This document shows, piece by piece, positions 1-12,448 of a DNA stretch of 64,000 nucleotides. Source of the stretch: Brachionus manjavacas (Eukaryota; Rotifera; Eurotatoria; Ploima; Brachionidae). Position numbers and translations under genes: made by a program. Below the pieces are notes generated by a model, which worked only from the letters and a program-made list of their open reading frames with translations, searched no databases and was not told the origin of the DNA. The stretch spans positions 2,857,501 through 2,921,500 of the forward strand of contig JAHQIY010000007.1 in assembly GCA_019054805.1 (NCBI GenBank), in the 5' to 3' direction. The stretch's first letter is position 1. Each line of letters begins with the position of its first letter.

Positions 1-399
1 ATTGAGCAAAATATTAGAAAAATAACGTGCTCGGAAGATTATTTCCCTCCTTAATTGTGAAGAGCGGCTCGGCAAAAAAGAGTCTTTATTCTAAATCAAA
101 AATATCTACGTGTCGCCTAATTTTCGGTTTAAAATCTCATTAAAAATAATAAATCCATAAGCTCTTTTTTCAAATAAAAAATAGTCTCAGTGAATTTCGA
201 AAATCACTAAGCCCACACAAATCCTATCAATTTCAAATTTCAAATTAAATATTTTCCAAGTATCAGTTTAAATTTAAATCCTTAAATCAGGTAAAAATGA
301 CATTTGAACGCACTGTTCAATTTTCTATTTCACTGACCCAAATATTTGTGACGAAAAGCTTATTGTATACTCAAATTTTTTGCATTCAATTTTTGTTTG

Positions 400-621
400 A
401 TGATGATTAAAACAAAAGCACGAAAGGAAGTTTATCGAGGAACTAAAGAAAAGGTTGCGAAAAGACAACCAATTTTAAATGAAAAAAAAATATGTAGACA
501 GAAAGCTTTAGATTTTTATAAATTAAGAAAAACAAAACAATACGTGGGCAAATTAAGTTTGATAAATATAAAAAGAGAGGCATTCGTCGACCCTAATCGG
601 ACTTTCATAACAAATTTATGA
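400..621 (+). CDS. Small basic ORF, unrecognised
   Basis: An ATG-initiated frame of 73 codons (ATG at 400 or 403) rich in Lys and Arg. No domain, signal peptide or membrane segment is visible. The segment around 580-660 is less AT-rich than its surroundings. It could be an exon of a larger gene, part of a repeat, or a chance frame; nothing nearby supports a function. Confidence 0.15.
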   Translation: MMIKTKARKEVYRGTKEKVAKRQPILNEKKICRQKALDFYKLRKTKQYVGKLSLINIKREAFVDPNRTFITNL

Positions 622-2565
622 AATAGGGCTCTCAACTTACCGCTGTTAAATATATACTCGTATAGATAGATAAAACTTGTTCACAACAAATTGAAATCGA
701 ATAATTTAACTTTATCTTTTAATTTGAAAAATTTATTTTTCAAAGATAAGATTGATATCTATTTCAATTTGAAAAAGCTCAAAAAAATCAACTTTATCTT
801 ATTCGGTTTCTTTTCTAAAGTTGCTTGATATTTTGACAATTTAATCTTTATTTTGATCGAATGATTAATAAGACTAAGTAAAAAAAATAAAATATTATTT
901 AATCATTTTTAGGTAGTATCTTATTGATTTAAATCAAGAAGAATTAATTTAAAATTTATTGATGGATAGTTACATTTTGAAAAAAAAATTCAAAATGACA
1001 AGACGAAAAATATTGATGAAAATTTATCTTATTAATTCTGATTCTGACAATTTTCCATATTTAAATTTATAGCTTGAATATTTTTTTTTTGCATATTAGA
1101 AAAATCATCGTCAAAATTTCCCTTTAGACCTTATGGATATCTGTTTTATTGATAAATCAAAAAAAATAAATTTTTCGGACCATCATTAACAACACTAAAT
1201 TAAAAGTGAAGCATCTTATTTGTAAAAGTAATAATTTTAATACATGACATTTTGAAATTATTTTTATTTTCAAAAACATAATTAATAATCTAAAATCTGG
1301 TTTTGAAAATAGCTGTGATCTTAAATGTAAGGATATGCAGAAGATCAAAAATTTTGATGAGTAAAACAGCATGATGGGCGACTTGCCAGTTTGAAACTCG
1401 AGTAATATCTCACAAAAATATAATTAATAATAAAAAATTAAAATAAGCTAACTGCTTATAATGCAGTCAATGTTCCAGAGTTTTTTTTCATTATTTCCTT
1501 TAGGGTATCTAACATTGATGAATAATAAATATCATCTCACATGGAAACAATTTTTTAATTGATCGCTATTAAAAAATATAAAAAAGCTTAAATTTTCGAA
1601 TTTCTGAATTCACATGCGTATTTTTTTCAAATTGATGCTAAATTTCATCAAGCTACTCGTGAAAAATAGGCGGATTCGTAATTATATCAAAAGATTATTC
1701 TTTTAGCTAAACCGTCATTTATATTAAAGCAAGTACTAATTTTTTTCAAACAGAAAGAACATTTATGAAATTAAAATAGCAATTAAAAAAATTTTCTTAA
1801 TCAATAATATCAAAAATCCAAAAACATAAAAAATTCCTATTGCTGATAAGGCTTTAAATAATCCCATTAAATGAGTCATGATTCAATTCCTAAATGAAAA
1901 ATGAAAAATTTATTAGTTATTAAAAAAATTCTTAAATAACTCAATTGTCGATGAAATGTTATTAATTAAAATGTCTGTATATGTTTTTTTTTCTGGAATC
2001 GTTTTATTTAATTTGTATTTTGTCATTTGAAAATATGTCAACTTTTATTTTTACTGAAACTTGTTTTTATAAAAATTTAAACATAATTTGGCTCAAACCC
2101 ATGAATGTATTTTTTACTTTTCTTATTCAAGTTTTTTGCTTATTATTTTTGCCATATGAAAATTAGAATTATTGAAATCTTTAGACATTTTCGACTGGCC
2201 ATGATATTTAAAAGTACTTCCAAACTTAATTTGAAACTATTATGAATGTCTCAATTTCAATAATTCAATTTTCAAAAAATTTAAAAAGCGCTAAATTTTT
2301 GTACTGTTTTTACTAAAAAGTTGAAGATTTTGTATTAATAATTAAATAAAATCAATAAAATATTAACAAATGATAATTATCATTTGATAAGTTCGTTTGA
2401 AAATTTTTAAGCAATTTTTGATTTTAATTTTCAAAATTATGACCATCTGAAATGATAATGAAAAAACTTAATCATTTCAAAAAATTCATTAATAGGCTTA
2501 TCGAAACATTCTTAAGTCTTTAGGTTATTAAAATTTTATGAAAAAAAATTGCCATTTTTCTATTA
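622..2565. other. AT-rich intergenic DNA, nothing recognised
   Basis: No coding signal, RNA gene or clear repeat is seen. Short open frames here (for example 1157-1372 minus, 1981-2166 plus) are low-complexity Phe/Leu/Lys/Ile frames expected by chance in such AT-rich sequence. Confidence 0.5.
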
Positions 2566-2852
2566 TTATAACTGTTCTTTTTCTATCCTAGCGGATGATG
2601 GGGAGGCGCTCTTCTCTTTTTCAGTACTTTTTTGTACAAAGACTCCAATCTGACACAGAGGGAACTGCATCGTGTTGATCATCTTCACCGAAATTATTAC
2701 CCAGTCGAAACCGGTCACCTTTTTTTTTGGTAAAAAGGGTTTAAACATGCGTCCCGTAGTGCAGAGATATTTTTAAGATTTTTCTCCCTTAGCGGAGTTC
2801 GAACCTTCGATCCTCTGCTTGCAGAACACACAAACCATCAGACTATACGCGC
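2566..2852 (-). mobile_element. tRNA-derived SINE-like repeat
   Basis: A 290-bp island, clearly less AT-rich than its surroundings. Read on the minus strand it starts with a tRNA-like head: an A-box-like TAGTCTGATGG at 2845-2835 and a B-box GGTTCGAACTCC at 2805-2794, spaced as in a real tRNA. The 3' half of the cloverleaf does not pair with the 5' acceptor strand, so it is not an intact tRNA gene. A non-tRNA body of about 200 bp follows and ends in a short ATAATAATAG-type tail near 2560. This is the organisation of a Pol III-transcribed SINE. A decayed tRNA gene fused to unrelated sequence is the alternative. Confidence 0.5.
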
Positions 2853-5708
2853 TCAAATATTAACAAAAGTCAATCTTTAGAATCGACAATTCAAATTATT
2901 TTAAATTATTCTTTTACTAGCCTATATACTCTGGACCTGAGGTTTAATCAATATTTAGGTCTTTAGATTCTCGGGAACAACAAATGTTTTAATTCATGAA
3001 TATAATTATATTTACCTTTATGATAAGATTTAGATGTTTTTTTGCGAAGAAATAAAGTGACCTAGAATTTGATTACAACTGTCTACATTTAATTCCATAG
3101 ATTTGGGTTTTGTCAGGACCTAAATTCTCGTTTATATCTAAAAATTAAACATTATATGGAAGTTTATACACATGTTATTTAAATTTAGATAAAATATTCT
3201 AAAATACAATTATAATTAATGAAAATTAAATTAATTAAAAAAAAAAATTAAATGTTTAACAAAAATTTACTATAATAATCAGTCTCACAAAAATTTACTT
3301 TTAAAAAAATATTTTAGGGAGTAAATTACTATAGAACACTTATAATGAAGAATCAGTATAAATGTATAAAAAATCTTACGAAATTAATTTTTTTTACTAG
3401 TTTTCTTGTTTTAATTATAATAAGTACTTGAATTTTTAAAATGAAATAATTTTTAAAATAAAAACTTGTGCTTGGTCAATTGAAAATAGAAATAAGTGTA
3501 GATGTTTTGATTTTTCTTTTTCAAAGTTCATTTATCATCAAAAATTTAAAAACCTATTTGTTATCTAAATAGAATTTCAAGACAAAATGTATCTTGGTAA
3601 TACTCGTATTTTAAATACCAAAATCTTATCCAAACAAAGCACTCGAGTTTTAATACTTAAATAAATTAAACTAAATTAAAAAAAAGTTTTTCTTTTCATT
3701 TTGAAATAGAAACTAAAATTAAAAAATTTAATCTAGACAAACTGAACTGCAAAGGAATAAGATAATAGCTACGATTGTTTATCAAAGTTATTAGTTGAAT
3801 TTCATTCCGAATTAAAAACTCTAATTAAATTTAGTATTTTATAAGACTCAATATTTTATTCTTGGTATTCTTACAAAAGTTATCACTTGGAGAATAAAAA
3901 TTTAAAGAAATTTTAACTAATTACATATTCATTGCATTGATTTTTGATAATTATAATTTATGTTTTTTTAAATTTATTTGGGTTGAATTTTTAGCACCTC
4001 AATTTAAAACTATCCAGCTTACACAATATAACTTTAGAAAATAAATATAAGCTTTAAAATTTCTTGAATTACATCAGTTTGATTTTTTTGAGAGTAGAAT
4101 ATTTAATTTATATTATTAAAAAAATGAATTTTATTTATGTGTTGAAATAAAAACACTTAAAGACTTGAGTCATTAAAAATTACATTTTAAAATAGAATAA
4201 ATTTAATACTTTATTTTTTCTAAAATTATTTCGATGGTTAAATGTTTGAATCCTGCTATAATGAGAACTCTTACGTGAAAATTTCTTACAAATCATTATA
4301 TATTTTTTAAATAATAGTAACTATTCAGGTCTTGCGTTGACATTTTCAATCAGTTAGACGTCAATTAAATTTTTTTTAATGTTGTCAAGGTACCTATTAT
4401 GTAACTAAATATTTTTCAATAGAAAATACCAAATATTCCTAGGTGCAATAAAAAAATGTTGAGACTTAAAACTTTTGATTTAATTCATAAATTTTCGAAT
4501 AATTCATGCCTCTACAATGATCCTAAATAGCTTTTATATCATAGCATCAAAAATAACGTCGATTTTTACATTAAAGGAATTAAAAATTAACTATATTTTT
4601 ACTTCCTAAGGGTTTAAGAACATAAATCCGAAAAAAAATCAATTTTTAATTATAACTTGTGTGTTTTATTTAATATGATAATATGATATTTTTGTCGGAA
4701 ATACTCTTCATTTTTCTTATTAAAATTATCATGTCTTCAAAAAATATTCCTTCAAAAATAATTTTTTTATAATAATTTAAATTGTTGGTGTCGCAATTAG
4801 AGTAAAAAAGCTTGTTTAAGACTGACGTAAAGCGTAGGTGATAATATGTTAATATTTGAATTGAGGACTTTTCTATTAGAAACCGAAATTTAAACAGTCT
4901 AATGCTAAATTTTTATTTTCACTCAATCAATTCAATGAAACAAGCAAAGTAAAGAATAAGTATGAAAAGATGGCTCTTTAAATTTAAATTATACATTTAA
5001 CCACCAAAAATTAAATGTATAATTTTTCCAATCTGACATTCGTTTAAAGAAAAACATAAATAAATTAATATTTTAATGCGGAAATTTTTATGTTTGATGT
5101 GGATACAATATTTTTTTATTTGAAGCAGACTTATGATGAAAAATATAAATAAAGAAAATTCTATTTTAATTTTTAAATTTTGTTTAAATTGAATTAAATG
5201 GTTAGTTTCTTAATTGAAACTTATACTCAGACATTTAAAAAATTCTTAATTTTGCATCTAGCAAATTATTATTGCTGATTTATTCTATTTAGGCAAGAAG
5301 TTCAAATCAAATTTTATTTTTCTATTACTTATTTACTTAATAAATTTCAAAACTTAAAAAAATCCCTAAATTAATTTTTACCCATTTACTGGCAAGCTTT
5401 CTTTTAAATGAATTTGGATTAATAGGACAATTTTAAGTTCTAGTTGAGACAAAAATCAAATGCAGTAATTTTTTATTTACATAGAATATAACCTCAAATA
5501 AATTATATTAAAAAATGTTTTATTATGAATAAAACAATTTTTTTACATTTTAGAAATTTATGCAATCTTTGAAATTTAATATTTGTATGAAAATTAAAAA
5601 ATAGCAAAATAAAATGAAATAAAAGTTTTTTTTCGTATTTTGTGTGGATCTCGCTCACAAATCATATCGATTTTCGAGTATTTAATTAAAATTGCTTTTA
5701 AAAATCAA
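2853..5708. other. AT-rich intergenic DNA, nothing recognised
   Basis: About 2.9 kb of very AT-rich sequence with frequent homopolymer A/T runs. I see no coding segment, RNA gene or long repeat. Confidence 0.5.
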
Positions 5709-7418
5709 ATGTTGGATCCATTCTGTCAATGTTTCTCGTTTTGGTCTAAATCAGACGAAGATGTAGAAATTGGGAACAGTGTGAGTAAAATTGAAGAATC
5801 AGACATTTCTTTAGACCTTAATAGAGCTGGTATCTATTTTTAATTTCAAAAATGTATTTTCTTAAGAAATCTTTTATTAGGGCAAGATGTTGTGATTGTA
5901 AAAAATGGTAAGCGTTTATGTGGTACTGGGGGGGCTATCTCGAATGCTCCAATTACTCAAAATAAGGCTTATTTCGAAGTGAAAATTCGATCAAGCGGAC
6001 GATGGGGTGTTGGTTTATCTACCAAAAGAGTAGATTTAAACAAGGTTCCTCTTGGCTGCGATAGTGAATCATGGGTTCTTAGAAATGATGGAAATTTCTT
6101 TAACAATAATGAAATAAAGTTCAAAACTAGTAAAAGTTTTGATGAAGGAGATATAATTGGTGTTACATACGATCACGAATTATTAAATTTTTATCTAAAT
6201 GGAGATGATATGGAAACTTCAATTACTGGTATTAGAGGAACTGTTTATCCAGTTTTTTATGGTAAATTTTTTATTTATAAGTTATCCAAATAATTGAATA
6301 GAAAAGAAAAGAAAGTAACCTAATTTTGGCAAAATTTACAAATTTTGGTCAAATAATGATTTTTTTGGAATGTTTAGAAAACTATAAGAAAATTAGCAAA
6401 TTTTCATTTACTTGATATTTAAAAAATAAATCAATTTAAAATATAAAATTAAATAAGACCAATATTTTCCTCTTTAAACAGCATTTTAATTTTTTGAAAA
6501 ATAAATGTTTTCCTACGCATTTAAATAAAATTCTAAAATCATTAGATGAGGCAATTAAAATGATTAAATTAAAAAATCTGATTTTTTTTAAAATTAGATC
6601 ATTTTAATTAAAATTAAAAGCAGATAAAAATAATTAAAATATTGTGTTTCGTTTAAATAAAATAATTTTATTTTCCTATTAGTTTGATTTAATAGTATTA
6701 AGGAAAAATACTAAAGATTCTCTTTTTTCTGAGTAAAAATTAAATCAAGCTAATAGGATTTTTTTCAAGATTTTGCAAAATTAAACACTGTTTATTTAAA
6801 TTCGACTACAAAATCTAAATAATTTAAATATTAAATAATTGATTAATCAAAAAGCATCAAAATAAACAAATTTAATTTAGTGAAAATTCCAATAAACTTT
6901 TTGTAATCTTTAAAAATGATTATTTTCTAAAAATTTATTTTTAATTCTATTTTATTTTCTTAAAACAGATTAAAACAATAAATTATTGAGAAAATAATTA
7001 TTTTAGTTTAGATAATGAAATTTAAGCAATTTTCACAAAGCAGAGCATTTCTCAGAAGAATTCATATTTTGATTATTAATAATTTTAATTTTTTTATTAA
7101 AAATTCAACAATTATCAAAAATCTTTTTTAAATAGAAACTTTATTTTTCAGTCAGTTTCCTTAGATTCGATTTTCAAAATTTACTCTGCTCTAAAAAACC
7201 TCGCCGGCAACTTACAATTGTTCTCCTTACGATTTTTCTGACGAAATTTATCTAATAGAAAAATTTAAATTAAAAATATTTACAAAAAATAAAAAAAAAT
7301 ATTAACAAATTTTTTTAAAGTTGACGATGGCTCAATTTTAGACGTTCAGTTCGATGCATTTTATCATCAACCACCGAATGGTTTCGATCGAATTATGATA
7401 GAAAAGTCAATACTTTAG
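5709..7418 (+). CDS. SPRYD7: SPRY domain-containing protein 7-like
   Basis: Three exons (5709-5829, 5881-6261, 7321-7418) encode about 199 residues, close to the 196 of vertebrate SPRYD7. Almost the whole protein is one SPRY domain. Diagnostic stretches are VVIVKNGKRLCGTGG, the ITYDH-like VTYDHELLNFYLNGD, IRGTVYPV and a C-terminal FYHQPPNGF, all in the family order. The chosen ATG at 5709 gives a short Cys-containing N-terminus like that of the vertebrate protein; a longer frame upstream has no ATG. Intron 1 is 51 nt and intron 2 is 1,059 nt. SPRYD7 has no well-established biochemical role; SPRY domains are generally protein-binding modules. The assignment is firm by family resemblance. Confidence 0.85.
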
Positions 7419-8339
7419 ATTGATTTTTATTTTTATTGTTTTTTATTTTTTTTTTTAATGAAATTTTATACATTTAAAAGCTTTTTTTTATTTGTTCTTA
7501 TATAATCTAAAAGACTTAAATGGCAGAGTTGAAATTGTTACAAATAAAATTATCTTATTTTAATGAAATTATAAGTTATTTTTAATTGAAATATATACAA
7601 CTGGCAACAACCTTTAATTTAAAATTTTGAAATGGAATAACAAAACAAGTTACCATATAAAACTTTAATAAAAATAAATAATTAAAATGAGAAATTTTAT
7701 TAGCGGTATATCTCTTCTGAGCCTTGAATATTTGCTCAATAGCAATAAAAATTTAAAGACCATAGAGAGGCAAAGATCAATTTTTTGATTTTTCAAATAA
7801 TTATTTTAATTTTTTTATATACTGATAAAGATTTTATTTAAAAAAGTTTTGCTTACTTTTTCCTCCCTTCGTTTCGAAAATATCAAACTTTATCTAAGTT
7901 TCTTAATTTAATTTGAAATATTTTATTTTTTAAAATCAAATTATGAATAGAAATTTTCTTATTCTAAATTTGAACCTAGTTTTTTTTAGTGATTTTTGAT
8001 CATATGTTCAATCTTAAAAATCATTTAATATTATTAAGAATTATTCACAAAAATATTTTGTTTTATAAGACAAAATAGCTTAAGGAAGGTAGTAGTGCAT
8101 AGCAAATTAATGATCCTGTTTTAAATTATTTTTTTGAATAATGCAGCACCATTCATTTCTAAATTAATTATTTATATATCTGCTCTTACAATAATTTATT
8201 TTATAGCTGAATTGAATGTTTAAATTAAACTAAATAACTTCAAAAATTGTGCATTTACCTTTCATAATTAATCTTAAATATAAAACAACTAGATGAAAAA
8301 TTTTAATTGAAAAGATATGTAATTAATTTGACAAATAAA
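7419..8339. other. Intergenic, nothing recognised
   Basis: AT-rich spacer between the SPRYD7-like and calpain genes. It should hold the calpain promoter, but no defined element is visible. Confidence 0.4.
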
Positions 8340-10695
8340 ATGAGTGCTGATAGTCAAATATTGAATGCATTAACTAAGTTTTCAAATCAAAAATATGACC
8401 GAATTAAATCCGAATGTCTTAAACAAGAAAAACTGTTCGTAGATGATTTGTTTTTGCCAAATGACAAGTCTTTGTTCAAACGAGTTAATAAACTAAATGG
8501 CATAGTATGGAAAAGACCCCATGTAAGTACTTTAATTTATTTAATGGAAAGATGGTTTGAGCTTAATTTTTTTAGGAAATATGCCAGGATCCAAAGCTTG
8601 TAAAAGAGGGGGCCCAGTCCCGAGATGTCAATCAAGGTCAACTAGGAAATTGCTGGTAAATAAAAATAGTAAATTTTTAAAATTTAATAATTTTACATTT
8701 TCAAAGGTTTGTAGCTGCCTTATCTGTTTTAGCATCGGAAAAAAAAGTATGGAATAAAGTTATTCCTGATTATGATTGCCAGGAAATAGAAAGAAAAACA
8801 TATGCTGGGGTTTTTAAATTTAGATTTTGGCAATTGGGAAAATGGATAGAAATCGTGATTGATGATTTATTGCCAACAATTAATAATAGATTAATTTTTA
8901 CTCATTCTTCAACGAAAAATGAATTCTGGAGTAGTTTGGTTGAAAAAGCCTATGCAAAATTGAATGGATGTTATGAACACTTGGATGGCGGTAATTTGTC
9001 CGAAGCCTTACAAGACTTTACTGGAGGAATATGCGAAATCATACGGAATGAATCGCGAGAATACCTTGATCCAGAAAAGCTTGAAAATCTTTTTGAAATA
9101 ATGAAAAAAGCTTATGAGAGAAGCTCACTAATGGCATGTGCTATAAATGTAAATATACCTTATCTTTTTGATAGATATTTATTTAGTTCCAAAAGATTTC
9201 ATCTCGGTGGGAAATGGAACAAAAGCTTTCATGTGGACTGGTGAAAGGTCATGCATACGGAATTACCAAAGTCCAATCCATGTCAATAAAAGGAAATTCA
9301 CTTTTTTCATTTTTATCATCTAGAGAAAAACTTCAAATGATCCGACTCAAAAATCCATGGGGTGCTCAAGAGTGGTTGGGTCCTTGGTCGGATAATTCAC
9401 CAGAATGGAAAAAAGTGCCAAAAAGTGAAAGAGATAAGATGGGCTTAAATTTTGATGATGATGGTGAATTTTGGTAATTCAATTTTTTTAGAAGAGTTTC
9501 TAGTTCTAATTTCAAATTGAATGATTAAAATTAAATTCAAATTGATTTAAATAGGATGGAATTTACAGATTTTCTCAGATATTTTAATGAAATATCAATC
9601 TGTCGAACCATAAATACGTCACTTCTAACAATACGAAAGACATGGTGTGAGAGTTTGGTATTTGGTGAATGGTCAAGTCCAGATCGAGCAGGTGGATGTA
9701 TAAACTATAGAGAAACTTTTTGCTCGAATCCGCAATATTTGTTTGAATTAAATAATGATTCGGATAAGCCAGATGAAGTTTTGATTAATTTAGATCAATT
9801 GGGACAAAGATTTTTAGGTAGAGAAAACTTGACGATTGGTTTTTTTGTAATGCGCGTCGAAGACAATAGGAAATATCGTGTTCATAAGCCCAAACCTAGG
9901 ACTACATCATCATCTTATATAAACATGAGGTCAATTTTTTTGAGAGCAAAGCTTCTAAGAGGACGCTATGTAATTATACCCTCTACATTCGATCCTAATG
10001 GATTGGGAAAATATATGCTCAGGATATACACTGATAACTCAATTAACTTAAAGTAGAAATCGAAAAAAAATTTAAAATTTTATATTTATATTAAAAAAAA
10101 TCATAGAGAATTAAAAAAAGACTGTCCAGTGCCGTTTCTACACAACTGTAATCCATTTTCAAAATATGCATCGTGCGTTACTTCATTAACAGTTAAGTCA
10201 GCGAACAATTTAGTTAATCCTGAATCTTCAGGTAATTTTTAATAGTCTGAATAAATTAGTTTAGAAATGGCAATATTTTTCATTTAATGCTTTTCTCCAA
10301 AAGATAGTTTACTTTTAATTTTGTTCAATTTAAGGGTCTATGGACACGTATGTAAGCATTAAATGTGAAAGTCAACTTATTTCTAGTAAAATAGTCAAAA
10401 ATAGCCTGAATCCAGAGTGGAATGTTAGTTGTATTTTCTATAGATATGATCAGCGAAAGCCTATTTCTGTTCAAGTTTTTTTTAAAATTAAATTGAAAAT
10501 TTTTGAAATTAGATTTTGTTAATCAAGGTTTGGATTAGAAACACATTTAAAGATGAATTATATGGATCAGTTATTCTTGATGCTAAGCCTAATAATAAGC
10601 ATGTATTATTAGAATGCAGCATTTCGGGTACACAAGCAGCCAGAGGCATTATGAAAATGGAAATTCAGTCAATGACAAATATCACTTCTATTTAA
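8340..10695 (+). CDS. CAPN5: Calpain-5/6 (TRA-3) type cysteine protease with C2 domain
   Basis: Eight exons: 8340-8522, 8576-8655, 8707-9148, 9187-9473, 9555-10052, 10107-10231, 10335-10474, 10528-10695. They give 640 residues, the length of human CAPN5. Order: short N-terminus, papain-like core (PC1/PC2), calpain beta-sandwich (about 330-490), then a C-terminal C2 domain (about 510-640). There is no penta-EF-hand, which places it in the CAPN5/6/TRA-3 group. The catalytic triad is intact: Cys in QGQLGNCW (about residue 87), His in GLVKGHAYG (about 257) and Asn in RLKNPWG (about 289). The core is expected to bind calcium directly, so it should be an active Ca-dependent endopeptidase, unlike CAPN6. 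Introns are 38-103 nt; intron 3 (9149-9186) is only 38 nt. Exon 6 uses the acceptor at 10106, since the alternative AG at 10120 breaks the frame. Confidence 0.93.
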
Positions 10696-12448
10696 ATTTT
10701 TTATACTTAATTTAACATATTAAACAATGCTTTATTTAGGTTTTGATTTTTTATAATAAATAATAATAAATTTGATATTTACATATTTGTTTATTAAAGA
10801 CATTTAAAAATAGCATGAATAAAAATTTTTATATCCAAAAATTTTCATATTGATTTTCTTTACAAGGATCAGCAAGAAATAAATTTTATTCTGACTAAAG
10901 AATTCTAAATTTGAAACATTAATTAAGTAGAATTTGGATTTTAAAGGCTATATTTAATTCTTGAGTGGGAATTTTCTTATTGTAGACTCTCATAAAATAA
11001 AAACGCTGTTAGAAAAACGCAAATGTTACAAGCGCGTTAATGTGTCATCCACTCTTAAAAAACTTGAATACTTTAAAATAAATTGAAAATTTAAAGCAAT
11101 AAAAAATACTTTACCAATTGATTAACTGAGTATACTTTGTTTGTCCCTTAAGTACGGAATTTAGAATTAAAATATATAATTAAAAAATACTAAAATTCGA
11201 AATTTTTTGCCAAAAATGATACAAAAAAATAAAAATAGAACTAAAAACGCATTAATTTCAATATTTAAAACAATATATATCACAAATATCATATTTAAAT
11301 TTATTTTTAATTTTTTTATCTCTTCGAATTGTTAATATTTAGTATCACATGTATAAAAGAACCATTATATACTCTTAAGTTGTTATTCAGTCTAATTTAA
11401 ACAAACAATGTGATACAATTTTAAACAATCGTCACATCAAATCCAGGGTGCTTTTGTTTTAAAAATCTTTAGGATTTTGATTATTTTGGTATATTTATAA
11501 ATTTTCAAAGTAATTGTTCTATTTTCATGGTACAATGGGTCTGGGTTTTAATTCAGTAGTTGTTAAAATTACAGTTAGCCAAAAGTGAAAGTTTAAAGTA
11601 AATTGACTATTAAATTTAAAATTTAGGCTTTATTAAAATAAAAACGGGTTTTTAATGGAAAATGAACATAATTTTAATAGAAATATTTTTCTTACAAAAA
11701 GAAACGAACAGACAAAAAAAAATCTGTAGTCAAAGTCCAAACTTGACTTTGTTTCCTGACCACTTCTGTTAAAAAAACCGGTCTTTTTTTTACCTCAACG
11801 ATCAAAATTGGTTATAATATTTTATTTATATTTTAGAAAAAAATGGTCTTGTATTTAAATAAAAGTAAACAGAATGAAAGAATCGATTGAAAAGAAGAAA
11901 TAAATACTATCTTTTTTATTTAAATATTTTTTATTAAATAAACATAACATATTTATTACTTTAAATAGGTTTAAATGATTATTTGAAAAGGCTTTTTTAA
12001 TTTAAAATTAATTCTCAAATAAATTATTAATTATTTTTCATATCATTAAAAACTTGATTTTTTGAATTAAAATATTTAAAAAAATTTTAAAAAAATTTCC
12101 AATATGCAATTTGCAGTCTATAAATGCACATACATTGTTTGTGATAAAAATTTTATCTTTTTATTTGTACATCAAATAATCATCTTTTTCAAAGGTTTTA
12201 CTGTTTATCTTTTTAAGGACAATTTATACTTTGTTTAAATATCAATTATATAGTCTTAATATCATCATCGAATGATCAAAGTCTATTTGATATATTACAA
12301 TAAAAGGATAAATAACTTAAAAAAATTAAATCATTTTTTAATTTTAAAGTCATCTGTTTTAGATAAGAGCTAATGCAGTTAAACTTATTAGACTTTTTAA
12401 TTAAATGAGATAAATAATAAAAATTTTTGATTTTTAAAGATTTTAAAG
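10696..12448. other. Intergenic, nothing recognised
   Basis: 1.75 kb of AT-rich DNA between calpain and the TANGO2-like gene. A slightly less AT-rich patch at 11700-11810 contains two copies of an ACTTTG-type word but no coding frame. Confidence 0.4.

Noticed and set aside
2780..2852. Functional tRNA-Cys gene
   Set aside because: A and B boxes are present, but the acceptor stem does not pair and the T-stem is poor, so a SINE head or pseudo-tRNA fits better.
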